DNA from: Pelagadaptatus aseana
GTDB taxonomy: Bacteria > Pseudomonadota > Gammaproteobacteria > Pseudomonadales > Cellvibrionaceae
Length of the DNA stretch: 64,000 nucleotides
Direction: 5' to 3'
NCBI GenBank assembly: GCA_040365065.1
Contig: BAABNI010000005.1
Coordinates: 186,001 to 250,000, forward strand
Under the pieces are notes generated by a model. The model worked only from the letters and a program-made list of their open reading frames with translations. It was not told the DNA's origin and did no database searches. Numbering within the stretch: position 1 is the first letter of the stretch; every line of letters starts with the position of its first letter. Position numbers and translations under genes: made by a program. Positions 35,379-43,793 of the stretch are shown here, in pieces.

Positions 35379-35966
35379 TCAAGCATTCAGCGCCTTGCCC
35401 ACCAGCTCGCCCATGGCCTCAGGCAGATCCAGCGCCAGTGCGGCGGAGTGGCCCTGATCGGACATTTTATTCCAGGTCTTCTGAATGATACTGATCAGCT
35501 TTTCTTCGCTGTGTTTCGCGGCGAAGGGCTCTAGATAGTATTCAAGAAAGACCAGACAAATAACGTCTTCCAGTGCCTGGGCTTCCGGGTCGCGCTTGAG
35601 CTGTTTCTTTTGCAGCAGACTGTGGACGCGATCCTGACTGGTCTGGTCAAAACCCTGCTGTTGCATCAGTTCTACGGTGAGGTCGGCGTGAAAGCGGCCC
35701 AGTTCGGTACGCCACTTTTTATAGCCGGCGCGATCCATGGGGTAGTCGCTGCGGGGGCTGGCCCAGCGCTTGATGTGTTGTGCACGGCAGGCGATTTGCA
35801 GTTCGGGGGAGGCTTCCGGGCAGAACTGTTGTTGCTGCCGGGTCATGCGCTGACCATAGATCAGTTCTTTGGGTTGTTCACTGCCATCCACCTGTTCGAT
35901 GTTGGGGTCTTGCTGGTTGATGGCATCAATGGCGTGAAATACAGCGTCGAGAGGTGTTTGGTTCAT
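35379..35966 (-). CDS. DUF4202 family protein
   Basis: Soluble protein of 195 residues. The pattern VFHAIDAINQQDPN, then GQRMTRQQQQFCPEASPELQIACRAQHIKRWASPRSDYPMDRAGYKKWR, FHADLTVELMQQQG and EDVICLVFLEYYLEPFA is that of DUF4202, an all-helical family rich in conserved His, Asp and Glu (HIKRW, H in FHAD, ED), reminiscent of HD-type metal sites. Function unknown; some annotate it as glutamyl-tRNA-related, but I see no basis. Divergent from ompW. Confidence 0.85.
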   Translation of the reverse strand: MNQTPLDAVFHAIDAINQQDPNIEQVDGSEQPKELIYGQRMTRQQQQFCPEASPELQIACRAQHIKRWASPRSDYPMDRAGYKKWRTELGRFHADLTVELMQQQGFDQTSQDRVHSLLQKKQLKRDPEAQALEDVICLVFLEYYLEPFAAKHSEEKLISIIQKTWNKMSDQGHSAALALDLPEAMGELVGKALNA

Positions 35967-36022
35967 GAAAATCCCATTGGTTCAGAAAATTTGGTCTATT
36001 TTATTTCAGGAATTGGAAAAAA

Positions 36023-36064
36023 TTAATTCAGATCAAAAAAAATTGTCAGATGCTGGGGTTTAAT
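36023..36064 (+). promoter_or_regulatory. FNR-type activator site and -10 box of ompW
   Basis: TTAAT-TCAG-ATCAA (36023-36036) matches the FNR/ANR consensus TTGAT-N4-ATCAA at nine of ten positions. TTTAAT at 36059-36064 is a good -10 box; a start near 36071 would put the FNR site centre at -41.5, the class II activator position. OmpW is FNR-regulated in E. coli, and fnr lies next door. Functional link inferred. Confidence 0.6.
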
Positions 36065-36118
36065 GGCCCCACTTAATGATTTCCACCAAATTAATACATT
36101 GAAAGAGAGATTGATGCT

Positions 36119-36796
36119 ATGAAAAAAGTATTGAAGCCTTTGACTCTGGCCGCGGCCGTTTCTGCTGCTCTGGTTTCCGGTCACGTTGCTGCCTATGAAG
36201 CAGGTGATTGGATTGTGCGTGCGGGTGCTACTCAAGTAGCTCCTGATGAAGATAGTTCAGAAGTACTTCTCAATGGCGGCGGTATTGGTACCGAAGCTGA
36301 AGTTGATAACAATACTCAGTTGGGTCTGACCGTTGAGTATATGTACACTGCCAATTGGGGTATTGAAGTGCTGGCCGCTACTCCATTTAGCCACACTGTT
36401 TCAGGTAAGGGTGGTGTTTTAAATGGCTTGGATGTTGCCGATATTGAACACTTGCCTCCTACTGTAAGTGCCGTATACCACTTTGATACTCAAGGCAATC
36501 TGGATCCTTATGTAGGTGTTGGTATCAACTACACTGCTTTCTTTAGTGAAGATCTTGCTTCTGATACTGCAGGCGCTGTTACAACTGGTGATGTTGACTT
36601 AGATGATTCTTGGGGCTTGGCACTGCAAGTTGGTGTTGATTACCAAATCAATGAAAAGTGGTTGGTTAATGCCTCCGTTCGTTGGATCGATATTGATACT
36701 GAAGCTGAAATCAAATTCGATAATGGCGCTGTAGCTGAAGTTGATGTGGATATCGACCCAATGGTTTACTCCGTAATGGTTGGCTACAAGTTCTAA
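36119..36796 (+). CDS. ompW: OmpW family outer membrane protein
   Basis: Outer-membrane eight-stranded beta-barrel of 225 residues. The signal peptide is LKPLTLAAAVSAALVSGHVAA. Family marks are the GDWIVRAGATQVAPDEDSS start of the mature protein, LGLTVEYMYTANWGIEVLAATPF, HLPPTVSAVYHF, YVGVGINYTAFF and the C-terminal MVYSVMVGYKF, whose terminal Phe suits BAM recognition. OmpW forms a narrow hydrophobic channel and is linked to anaerobic and stress adaptation. The codon use is richer in A/T than in the neighbours, as often in abundant porins. A probable FNR promoter lies upstream and a strong terminator follows. Confidence 0.93.
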   Translation: MKKVLKPLTLAAAVSAALVSGHVAAYEAGDWIVRAGATQVAPDEDSSEVLLNGGGIGTEAEVDNNTQLGLTVEYMYTANWGIEVLAATPFSHTVSGKGGVLNGLDVADIEHLPPTVSAVYHFDTQGNLDPYVGVGINYTAFFSEDLASDTAGAVTTGDVDLDDSWGLALQVGVDYQINEKWLVNASVRWIDIDTEAEIKFDNGAVAEVDVDIDPMVYSVMVGYKF

Positions 36797-36812
36797 GATA
36801 AAGATCTTGTCT

Positions 36813-36872
36813 GTTGGGCTGCAAAGCCCAACACCAAAAAAAGGGACGCTGCTTTAGCAGGGTCCCTTTTTT
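36813..36872. terminator. Tandem hairpins with bidirectional rho-independent terminator
   Basis: The first hairpin is GTTGGGCT/AGCCCAAC (36813-36832). The second has stem GGGAC-CTGCT with AGCAG-GTCCC (36843-36866), flanked by seven A and six T, so it can terminate both ompW (+) and fnr (-). This is the clearest intrinsic terminator in the window. Confidence 0.9.
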
Positions 36873-36889
36873 AATGCTGGAGCAAAAGA

Positions 36890-37657
36890 TCACTCAACGT
36901 TGGCAATGGCCTTGAGTCCTTCCATATCCAGAATGGTAATTTCCTTCTTGTCGACCTGCAGCAGGTCACTTTTCTGGAAGCGTCCCAACACCCGGCTGAC
37001 GGTTTCGATGGTCAGGCCCAGATAGTTGCCCATATCCGAGCGCGACATGGGCAGGCGGAAGTGGGTGGCCGACAACTGGCGATGGTGATTGCGGGTAGAG
37101 ATGCTCAACAGCAGGGCGGCAATACGCTCTTCGGCGCTGTTTTTGCTGAGCTGGATAATCAGTTCCTGATCGGCGGTGATCTCTTTGCTCATCAACTGGA
37201 AGAAGTGGCGCTGCAGGCTGGGGATTTTGAGACTCAACTCTTCCAGACGGGTAAAGGGAATTTCACATACGGCGGAAGTTTCCAGCGCGCTGGCAGAATT
37301 GGAGTGGCTGTCATCAGCCAGACCATCCATACCCAGAATTTCACCGGGCAGATAGAAGCCGGTGACCTGTTCCTGGCCGTCGTTGGTGATGCTGACGGTT
37401 TTGACACAGCCGGAGCGCACCGCATAGACTGCCTGAAAATTTTCACCGGCACGGTACAGATACTCGCCCTTTTGCAGGGGCTTGCCGCGCTGAATGATTT
37501 CATCCAGCTTTTCAATGTCATCCATGTGGACGCTGATGGGCAGACAAATACCGCTCAGGCGGCAGTCACCACAGGATACTTGCGGGTTGTGATGGCAATT
37601 AGTGCTCTTGCCCGCGGAAGCGGATAGAGGTTTATTGCTGGCAATGAGTTCACGCAT
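36890..37657 (-). CDS. fnr: Fnr-type oxygen-sensing transcriptional regulator
   Basis: Regulator of 255 residues. The [4Fe-4S] ligands are all present: Cys29-x2-Cys32-x5-Cys38 (SCGDCRLSGIC) and Cys131 (SAVCEIPF), as in E. coli Fnr (Cys20, 23, 29, 122). A beta-roll and long dimer helix lead to the HTH MSRSDMGNYLGLTIETVSRVLGRFQ, with Glu and Arg of the ExxSR recognition motif for TTGAT half-sites. It activates anaerobic genes when oxygen is low. A candidate autoregulatory site lies just upstream at 37678. Confidence 0.95.
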   Translation of the reverse strand: MRELIASNKPLSASAGKSTNCHHNPQVSCGDCRLSGICLPISVHMDDIEKLDEIIQRGKPLQKGEYLYRAGENFQAVYAVRSGCVKTVSITNDGQEQVTGFYLPGEILGMDGLADDSHSNSASALETSAVCEIPFTRLEELSLKIPSLQRHFFQLMSKEITADQELIIQLSKNSAEERIAALLLSISTRNHHRQLSATHFRLPMSRSDMGNYLGLTIETVSRVLGRFQKSDLLQVDKKEITILDMEGLKAIANVE

Positions 37658-37677
37658 GGATGAATCCCGTAGAGTCC

Positions 37678-37691
37678 TTGAGTCTGGTCAA
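37678..37691. promoter_or_regulatory. FNR-like palindrome upstream of fnr
   Basis: TTGAG-TCTG-GTCAA differs from the FNR consensus by one symmetric change per half-site and keeps the TTGA/TCAA ends. It ends 20 bases before the start codon of fnr, close enough to act as a repressor site, as in E. coli fnr autoregulation. The rest of this 189-base gap is AT-rich, with a hairpin CTTATTTC/GAAATAAG at 37767-37787. Confidence 0.4.
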
Positions 37692-37846
37692 AAAAACCTC
37701 GGTATTTTGCATTAGATATCGCACCAAGGTAAAGCATTATTCCCGGTTATTTTTTATAGTAATTAGCTTATTTCTTTAGGAAATAAGTCGATTTTTCTTT
37801 TTAGGTTATTGTTTTTAAAGTGTTTTTTAAAGGCTTTGTGGTGCGG

Positions 37847-38545
37847 TTACAGGCTGGCAAGGTATTCTGGCACCACTTCCGTGGCCGGGCCGTAGATGGC
37901 CTGATCGAACTGGGAGCCATTGCTGGATGGCTCAAGGTTCAGCTCCACGGTGTGGGCTCCGGACATCTTGGCGAGTTGATGAAAGCCGGCCGCGGGGTAG
38001 ACGTTGCCCGAGGTGCCAATGGAGATAAACAGGTCGCACTGGCTTAATTCTCTCTCGATGATATCCATATACAGAGGTATTTCCCCGAACCAGACAATGT
38101 GCGGGCGCAAATTACCCGGTTGTTGGCAGCAGGGGCAGGGTGTATCCACCGCAGTTTCACCATGGCAGGAGAATATCCGGTTTGAATCCATGCAGCGGAC
38201 CTGCATCAGCTCGCCGTGCATATGTAACAGGTTCTGGCTGCCCGCCTGTTCGTGCAGGTTGTCGACATTCTGGGTGATCAGGGTAAAGCGACCGGCAAAG
38301 CCTTTTTCAAAGTCGGCCAGCGCCCGATGGCCGGCATTGGGCTCGATGCCGTTGAGTAGTTGCTGGCGTCGCTGGTTGTAAAACCGGTGCACCAGTTCAG
38401 GGTCGCGCTCAAACGCCTCCGGGGTGGCCACATCCTCGACCCGATGATCCTCCCAGAGGCCGTCAGCGGCGCGGAAGGTACGAATGCCGGATTCAGCGGA
38501 GATTCCGGCCCCGGTGAGCACAACAATGTGCGAATATCTACTCAT
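37847..38545 (-). CDS. cobB: NAD-dependent protein deacylase (sirtuin)
   Basis: Class III sirtuin of 232 residues, removing acetyl and succinyl groups from lysines with NAD. NAD-binding LTGAGISAESGIRTFRAADGLW, the Tyr-x2-Arg pair in HRFYNQRRQ that marks succinyl/malonyl specificity, TQNVDNLHEQAG, catalytic His in LHMHGEL, and zinc cysteines around VRCM and PCPCC are all seen; the ending GTSGNVYPAAGF and VELNLEPS matches E. coli CobB. Start overlaps the stop of the upstream solute-binding gene by four bases (ATGA), so the two are co-translated. Confidence 0.95.
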   Translation of the reverse strand: MSRYSHIVVLTGAGISAESGIRTFRAADGLWEDHRVEDVATPEAFERDPELVHRFYNQRRQQLLNGIEPNAGHRALADFEKGFAGRFTLITQNVDNLHEQAGSQNLLHMHGELMQVRCMDSNRIFSCHGETAVDTPCPCCQQPGNLRPHIVWFGEIPLYMDIIERELSQCDLFISIGTSGNVYPAAGFHQLAKMSGAHTVELNLEPSSNGSQFDQAIYGPATEVVPEYLASL

Positions 38546-39348
38546 GGGGTTTCATTCCGGCCGACTTGTCTCAAGCTGTCTGGCATGGGCATTTTCTGTC
38601 CGGGGAAATAACTTGCCCAGATTCTGTCCAGAGTGCCGTCTTGTGCCATGCGGATCAGATTTATGTTTATCTCGTCTGCGCGATTGGCCAGTGGTGAGTT
38701 TTTGCTGATGGCGATCAGGGCAGTATCCCACTGGTCCAGCACCAAGGGCGCGAGTTCAATATCCGGGTAGTCCCGATTAAGGTTGGCCAGTAGACCACCA
38801 TAGGAGGGAAAGGCATCAATTCGGCCAGCGGCCAGCATCTTGGGCAATTGCCCTTCAACCAGTATCTGGTGCCGCTTGAGGCGGCTGTCACGGTCAAATC
38901 GTGGTGAGTAGACGTAACCGTTAACGGAACCAATCTGAAAGTCGTACAGGTCTTCGTATGTCTGCAGTTTGTGGGAGTCCGCTTTGCGAGTTACAAAATA
39001 AATGGGAACGGGGTTGCTCCAAGTTTGAACCGGCACAATAAATTCGCTTCTTTCCGGGGTGACCGCAATAAACACCATCAGATCCAGTTCTCCGCTGAAG
39101 AGCATGCGGGTGCAGCGTTTGAATGGGCACACCTGATGATCTGTTTGCAGGCCCATTCTTGAGGCCAGTTCGTCGACGATGTCACGGTTCATGCCGGATA
39201 TCAGGCCCCGGTGATCCATTTCGGTGAAATGCATCTTGTGTTGATTGCCGTGTTTGATGATCACGTCATCCGCTGCCAGCGCCAGTGATACTGGCGCCGT
39301 GATGCAGATCATCAACAGGGTATTGATCAGGTATTGAATCCGGGGCAC
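38542..39348 (-). CDS. Solute-binding-like periplasmic protein (family 3 type)
   Basis: Exported protein of 268 residues with a signal peptide (LINTLLMICITAPVSLALA). The body is a type II periplasmic-binding-protein fold: LISGMNRDIVDELASRMGL, CTRMLFSGELDLMVFIAVTPERSEF, a hinge of PVPIYFVTRK and a second lobe with RIDAFPSYGGLLANL. Sequence is nearest to polar-amino-acid binding proteins, but no transporter genes are adjacent; such orphan proteins are common in marine gammaproteobacteria. It overlaps cobB by four bases, an unusual partner. Ligand unknown. Confidence 0.8.
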   Translation of the reverse strand: MPRIQYLINTLLMICITAPVSLALAADDVIIKHGNQHKMHFTEMDHRGLISGMNRDIVDELASRMGLQTDHQVCPFKRCTRMLFSGELDLMVFIAVTPERSEFIVPVQTWSNPVPIYFVTRKADSHKLQTYEDLYDFQIGSVNGYVYSPRFDRDSRLKRHQILVEGQLPKMLAAGRIDAFPSYGGLLANLNRDYPDIELAPLVLDQWDTALIAISKNSPLANRADEININLIRMAQDGTLDRIWASYFPGQKMPMPDSLRQVGRNETP

Positions 39349-39387
39349 TTAAATTTCCGTCAGGCAGGATGTAACAGAGCCTTGTTA

Positions 39388-40737
39388 TTACAAATGTCTC
39401 ATCAGCATGGCATAGCCGCCGTCATCAGACAACGGGATGTCCGTTGGCACCGGAATGCGAACCTTATGGCCCGAGCCCGGGGCAACATCAATGGCTTCGC
39501 CCTTGCTGTTTTCCAGTGTGTCCAGAGAGAACTGCAGATTGCCTGCCGGTGTAATCAGTTCCAGTCGATCGTTGCGCTCGAAGCGATTTTTGACATCGAG
39601 GGTTAACCAGCCGCTGCTGGCATCGTAGTTAATGGCTTCCCCGACAAACTGTTGGTTCATGGTGGAGTTGCCGTTTTCGTAGTTCTGGTATTCGTTGGGA
39701 ACGTGGCGGCGGTAAAAGCCTTCGGTGTAACCGCGGTTGGCCAGATGCTCCAGTTCGCCCATCAGATTCATATCGAAGCTCTTGCCGGCAAGGGCGTCGT
39801 CGATGGCGCGCCGGTAGGTCTGGGCGGTGCGGCCCACATAATAATGGGACTTGGTACGCCCCTCGATTTTGAGTGAGTGAATGCCCATTTTCACAAGACG
39901 CTCGACGTGCTGTACCGCGCGAAGGTCCTTGGAATTCATGATGTAGGTGCCGTGTTCATCCTCGTAAGCGGGCATGTACTCACCGGGGCGGCTGCGCTCC
40001 TGTAACAGTACGGCCAGTTCATCCTGTTGCTCGTTGGCATCGGCTGAGGTGTTTGGATCAAAGCTTTGTGCGCCGGGGGCGGAGTCAACGGCAATCAGAT
40101 CGCCGGTTTCCGTCTCAGTGGCAGCGTGAGCATTGTACTGCCAGCGACAGGAATTGGTGCAGGCCCCCTGATTGGAGTCACGGTGGGTCATATAGCCCGA
40201 CAGCAGGCAGCGGCCTGAGTAGGCAATGCAAAGTGCGCCATGGACAAACACTTCCAGTTCCATCTCCGGGCAACGCTGACGGATTTCTTCAATTTCATCG
40301 AGGGATAATTCGCGGGATAAAATAACCCGTTCAATGCCCTGACGGTGCCAGAACTGGACCGTGGCGTAGTTGACGGCATTGGCCTGTACCGATAAATGCA
40401 CCGGCATGTCGGGCCACTTTTCCCGTACCATCATGATCAGGCCGGGGTCGGACATGATCAGTGCGTCCGGGTTCATTTCGATGACCGGTTCCAGATCGCG
40501 CAGGTAGGTGCGCACCTTGTCATTGTGGGGTGACAGGTTGCTGGCCAGATAAAACTTCTTGCCCTGACTGTGAGCCTCGTCGACCGCGGAGGCCAGATTT
40601 TCAATGCGGTTGAATTCGTTGTTGCGAACCCGAAGGCTGTAGCGCGGTTGTCCGGCATAGACAGCATCCGCGCCATAGGCAAAGGCGTAGCGCATACTTT
40701 TCAGGGTTCCGGCGGGGGAGAGAAGCTCTGTGCTCAT
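39388..40737 (-). CDS. trhP: Peptidase U32-family tRNA 5-hydroxyuridine synthase TrhP (YegQ)
   Basis: Protein of 449 residues (E. coli YegQ 453). It starts ELLSPAGTLKSMRYAFAYGADAVYAG and has PDALIMSDPGLIMM and PVHLSVQANAVNYATVQFW; the iron-sulfur cysteines are in HGALCIAYSGRCLLSGY and GACTNSCRWQY. YegQ makes 5-hydroxyuridine at tRNA U34 from prephenate, the anaerobic counterpart to the oxygen-dependent TrhO at 32889. The C-terminal beta domain (GSGHKVRIPVP) is intact. Single gene with an inverted-repeat-rich 282-base gap upstream. Confidence 0.93.
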   Translation of the reverse strand: MSTELLSPAGTLKSMRYAFAYGADAVYAGQPRYSLRVRNNEFNRIENLASAVDEAHSQGKKFYLASNLSPHNDKVRTYLRDLEPVIEMNPDALIMSDPGLIMMVREKWPDMPVHLSVQANAVNYATVQFWHRQGIERVILSRELSLDEIEEIRQRCPEMELEVFVHGALCIAYSGRCLLSGYMTHRDSNQGACTNSCRWQYNAHAATETETGDLIAVDSAPGAQSFDPNTSADANEQQDELAVLLQERSRPGEYMPAYEDEHGTYIMNSKDLRAVQHVERLVKMGIHSLKIEGRTKSHYYVGRTAQTYRRAIDDALAGKSFDMNLMGELEHLANRGYTEGFYRRHVPNEYQNYENGNSTMNQQFVGEAINYDASSGWLTLDVKNRFERNDRLELITPAGNLQFSLDTLENSKGEAIDVAPGSGHKVRIPVPTDIPLSDDGGYAMLMRHL

Positions 40738-40796
40738 GTTGTAAACTCTTGAAACAGTAATAATCTAAGGCGGTTCTGGTTTGTGTCGTTCAGTTG

Positions 40797-40897
40797 GAGA
40801 TCCCTCGCATTCGCTCGGGATGACGTTCTGCGAAGCTATCAGGCTGACGCCCTGCGAATCTGTCAGTGTGGCAGGTTTTTGCTCCTGCAAAACCTGC
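40797..40897. repeat. Half inverted-repeat element and hairpin between trhP and the diguanylate cyclase
   Basis: GAGATCCCTCGC and GCTCGGGATGAC (40797-40824) match half of the GTCATCCC-type element. A second hairpin has arms GCAGGTTTT (40871-40879) and AAAACCTGC (40889-40897) with loop containing TGCTCCTGC. Between them lie two near-copies of CTGCGAA.CT.TCAG, 23 bases apart. The whole gap 40738-41019 holds only such repeats and no gene. Confidence 0.6.
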
Positions 40898-41019
40898 ATA
40901 CACGCCATCCATGGCGATAACGACCGCAGGGCGGAAGAATCTCTTTGACAACAAAAAGCCAAATTTTACGCTAAATCGGCCGATAATTCAGAAATAGATA
41001 ATCTCTTTGGAGTACCCGG

Positions 41020-42123
41020 GTGGGCCTTGAACAGGAAAATGCGCGATTGCAGCAGACATTGAAGCGTCTGTTGGAGCGATTGGAAGACAATCAGCGCATC
41101 AGTGACCATTTTCATACCTTCGAATTGCATCTGCTGGGCTGCAAGAGTCTGGCGGAGCTGCTGGAGTGTATGCTCAATGAGGCGCTGGATCATTTCAGCC
41201 TGTCGGATGTGAGTCTGATTCTGGTGGACTCCGATTACAGTCTCAAAGGGGTGCTCGAATACCTGCAATTGGGTATTTATGGCAATCGGTTGCAGTTGCG
41301 CCACAGTGACGATTTCGCCATGACCCTGTATGGCAACAAATACGACGTATTGCTCGATGTGTTGGACCCGCTTGCCGCCGGCCGCCTGTTTCCCAACAGT
41401 GCAGAAGTTAAGTCGGCTGCGCTGTTGCCACTGGAACGACATGGGGTGCTGATTGGCAGTTTGCATTTGGGCAGTAATTCGGCCGAACGATTTACTCGCG
41501 ACAAGGGGGTGGATTTTCTGTCGTTTCTTGCTTCAATTTGTGGTGTCTGTATTGAAAATGCTCTGGCCCGTGAGCATCTGCGCTATCAGTCCCAGATCGA
41601 TATGCTGACCCAGGTGCGCAATCGCATGAGTTTTGATGCCGAGTTCGCCAAAGAACTGGAGCGCACTCAGCGCGGCGATGATCATTTGACCTGTCTGTTT
41701 GTGGATCTGGATCACTTTAAGAGCATTAACGACCAATACGGTCACACGGCAGGAGATAACTGCCTGCGCGCCGCTGCCGATGCCATTGCCGGGCAGCTGA
41801 GAAAAACCGACCTGGTGGCCCGCTATGGGGGTGAAGAATTTGTGGTGCTGTTGCCTCGTTGCGATGAAGAGTCGGGCATGGTTACTGCCGAGAGGATTCG
41901 CGCCGCAATTGAGCAGTTGCGGGTGGATCACATTGCCGGTGATGGCTGCATTCGGCCGACTGCGTCGCTGGGGCTTTCGACCTGGCATCCGGTGGGTGAA
42001 AAGCGCACGGATTTACAGAAATTGGGTGTGCGTCTGCTCAATACCGCCGATGAAGCCATGTACGAGGCCAAGCGCGATGGCCGCAATCGGGTCGTGTTCA
42101 AGCCCTTCTACTATCTGGTGTGA
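41020..42123 (+). CDS. Diguanylate cyclase with N-terminal sensor (GAF/DUF484-like) domain
   Basis: Cytoplasmic protein of 367 residues starting with GTG, preceded by TTTGGAG. Residues 1-30 are a coiled coil (LEQENARLQQTLKRLLERLE). A GAF/DUF484-like sensor follows to about 185 (SAALLPLERHGVLIGSLHLGS). The GGDEF domain has FVDLDHFKSINDQYGH and the active site RYGGEEF (about 268-274), with an intact I-site RKTD five residues before it, so c-di-GMP synthesis with product inhibition is expected. A solute-binding gene follows after 46 bases. It may feed the MshE and ComFB c-di-GMP readers encoded nearby. Confidence 0.92.
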   Translation: MGLEQENARLQQTLKRLLERLEDNQRISDHFHTFELHLLGCKSLAELLECMLNEALDHFSLSDVSLILVDSDYSLKGVLEYLQLGIYGNRLQLRHSDDFAMTLYGNKYDVLLDVLDPLAAGRLFPNSAEVKSAALLPLERHGVLIGSLHLGSNSAERFTRDKGVDFLSFLASICGVCIENALAREHLRYQSQIDMLTQVRNRMSFDAEFAKELERTQRGDDHLTCLFVDLDHFKSINDQYGHTAGDNCLRAAADAIAGQLRKTDLVARYGGEEFVVLLPRCDEESGMVTAERIRAAIEQLRVDHIAGDGCIRPTASLGLSTWHPVGEKRTDLQKLGVRLLNTADEAMYEAKRDGRNRVVFKPFYYLV

Positions 42124-42169
42124 TACAGTTAGGGTGTTTTCTTACTTTTGAGTCAGGGGCGGCTGTTTT

Positions 42170-42988
42170 ATGCTCAGGTCCAAGTTTGTTGCGTTGATGT
42201 TGTTGGTGTTGTCTGCATCCGTTTGCGGATCTGAGGTTTTGCCAGGCAAACTGGTGCTTGCCTCAACCGATTGGTGCCCTTACGCCTGCGCCCGAGCCGG
42301 AAAGCATTCTGATGCCAATACCCAGCAGGGTATTGTAGTGGAATATCTGGCAGAGATTCTGGGTGACCGGGGGGTTGAGCTTGAAGTTCAGTTTTACCCC
42401 TGGAGCCGGGCCGTCGCCAATGCCCGACAGGGCAACAATATTCACGGCCTTCTGACCGCTGTGCCGGCCGAGGCGCCGGGTCTGTTGTTTACCTCGGTAC
42501 CCACCATGTCTTACGGTACCTGTGTATTTACCCGGGAAAATTCAGGCTGGCAGTATCAGGGGCTGACTTCTCTTGAGGAATTGCGCATCGGCTATATTCA
42601 GGATTACAGCTACGGTGCGCTGATGGATGCATACATCAACACCCATGCCGATAGCGACCAGTTGATGGTGATTACCAGTATGGGCGGTGTCAAACAGCTC
42701 TCCCGCATCCTTCAGGCCGGGCGTATTGGCGGTTTTGTCTCTGATCCTCTGGTGGCATTGAATGAGCTGTCGGCCTCTGACATCAGTTTGAAAGTCAGTG
42801 CCTGCTTTGAGCAGTATCCCTTCTTCTTGGCACTTAACCCGGATAATGAGTGGTCGGCGGCTTTGATCAAGTGGTTGAATCAGGCGTTTGCGGATGAAAC
42901 GCAAAAATTGAGGCTGGCCAAGTTGATCGGTGGTTATATTGATACGTCCATCGAATTACCGTTGGATTTTCCCGCTGCCGGGCAATAA
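42170..42988 (+). CDS. Solute-binding-like periplasmic protein
   Basis: Exported protein of 272 residues with signal peptide (FVALMLLVLSASVCGSEV). Family-3-like binding protein layout: LASTDWCPYACAR near the N-terminus, IVVEYLAEILGDRGVELEVQFYPWSRAVANARQG, a first-lobe hinge TMSYGTCVFTR, and LSRILQAGRIGGFVSDPLVALNEL. The opening WCPY with WSRA suits the 'transporter substrate-binding domain' orphan group found with signalling genes. It is 46 bases behind the diguanylate cyclase gene, which suggests a shared transcript; a sensory partnership is inferred. Its 3' end overlaps the convergent cyclotransferase gene by 33 bases. Confidence 0.8.
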   Translation: MLRSKFVALMLLVLSASVCGSEVLPGKLVLASTDWCPYACARAGKHSDANTQQGIVVEYLAEILGDRGVELEVQFYPWSRAVANARQGNNIHGLLTAVPAEAPGLLFTSVPTMSYGTCVFTRENSGWQYQGLTSLEELRIGYIQDYSYGALMDAYINTHADSDQLMVITSMGGVKQLSRILQAGRIGGFVSDPLVALNELSASDISLKVSACFEQYPFFLALNPDNEWSAALIKWLNQAFADETQKLRLAKLIGGYIDTSIELPLDFPAAGQ

Positions 42989-43774
42989 CTCGAGCTGGTA
43001 GAGGTGTTGCCAGTATTTTCCGGTTACCCACAGAGTGTTGCTGCTGTTGTCCCAGGCAATGCCGTTCAGTACGGCTTCATTCTGGTATGAGCGGTTTTCA
43101 TCGACCAGTTTGCGCAAATTAAGATGCGCTGTGACTTCGCCAGTGTCTGGGTCTATCTGGATAACTTGATGGTTGTGCCAGATATTGGCCCACAGGTGAT
43201 TACTGGTGGCGGTCAGGTCGTTTAGCCGGGTTACCGGCTCTCCTTCCGCTCTGATCTGGATTGACCGCTTCGGAGAGAGGGTTTCCGGGTGGTAAAAAGT
43301 GATGGTGTCGCTACCGTTACTGATTGCCAGATCTTCTCGCCAGAGTGACAGTCCCCAGCCCTCACCATGGATGCGATAGGTTCGGTCCAGTTCCAGTGAA
43401 TGTTTTCGCCAGCGATACACGCGCCCGGATTTCCAAGTCAACCCGTAAAGGTAGTCGCCCATCAGCGCGATGCCCTCGGCAAATTCATGGGCCGGGTAGC
43501 GGAACTGAGTCAGTGCCCGGACTTGCTGTTTGTCCCTGCGCTGTAACAGCGATCGGCCATACAGGCCGCTGGATTCCCACAGGGTGTTATCTTCAATAAC
43601 CAATCCCTGAGTGAACAGCTGCGGATCGTGAGGCAGCTTTTGCAGGACTTTGTAGGGCAGTTGCGGGCCTAATGGTTGCGCCGCGGCAATCAGTGGCAGC
43701 TGGCACAGCGCGAGCAGGAAAAGCGTTGGGATCAATCGGTAGTGCATGGCAAGGGCGGTGTGATACACCGCCAT
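42956..43774 (-). CDS. Glutaminyl-peptide cyclotransferase (glutamine cyclotransferase type)
   Basis: Exported enzyme of about 272 residues from the ATG at 43774; ATG 43747 (MHYRLIPTLFLLALC) is an equally plausible start, and the frame is open to 43888. The signal peptide ends near AAAQP. The rest is a five-bladed propeller of the plant-type glutamine cyclotransferase family: LPHDPQLFTQGLVIEDNTLWESSGLYGRS, FAEGIALMGDYLYGLTWKSGRVY, LNDLTATSNHLWANIWH and VLNGIAWDNSSNTLWVTGKYW. It converts N-terminal glutamine to pyroglutamate on periplasmic proteins. It follows the ComFB gene by about 20 bases. Confidence 0.9.
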   Translation of the reverse strand: MAVYHTALAMHYRLIPTLFLLALCQLPLIAAAQPLGPQLPYKVLQKLPHDPQLFTQGLVIEDNTLWESSGLYGRSLLQRRDKQQVRALTQFRYPAHEFAEGIALMGDYLYGLTWKSGRVYRWRKHSLELDRTYRIHGEGWGLSLWREDLAISNGSDTITFYHPETLSPKRSIQIRAEGEPVTRLNDLTATSNHLWANIWHNHQVIQIDPDTGEVTAHLNLRKLVDENRSYQNEAVLNGIAWDNSSNTLWVTGKYWQHLYQLELLPGSGKIQR

Positions 43775-43793
43775 AGATGGGTTGCGGCGTGAA

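Noticed and set aside
37767..37787. Hairpin CTTATTTC/GAAATAAG followed by T-rich sequence on the plus strand
   Set aside because: No plus-strand gene ends there, and on the minus strand no T run follows, so a terminator is not supported.
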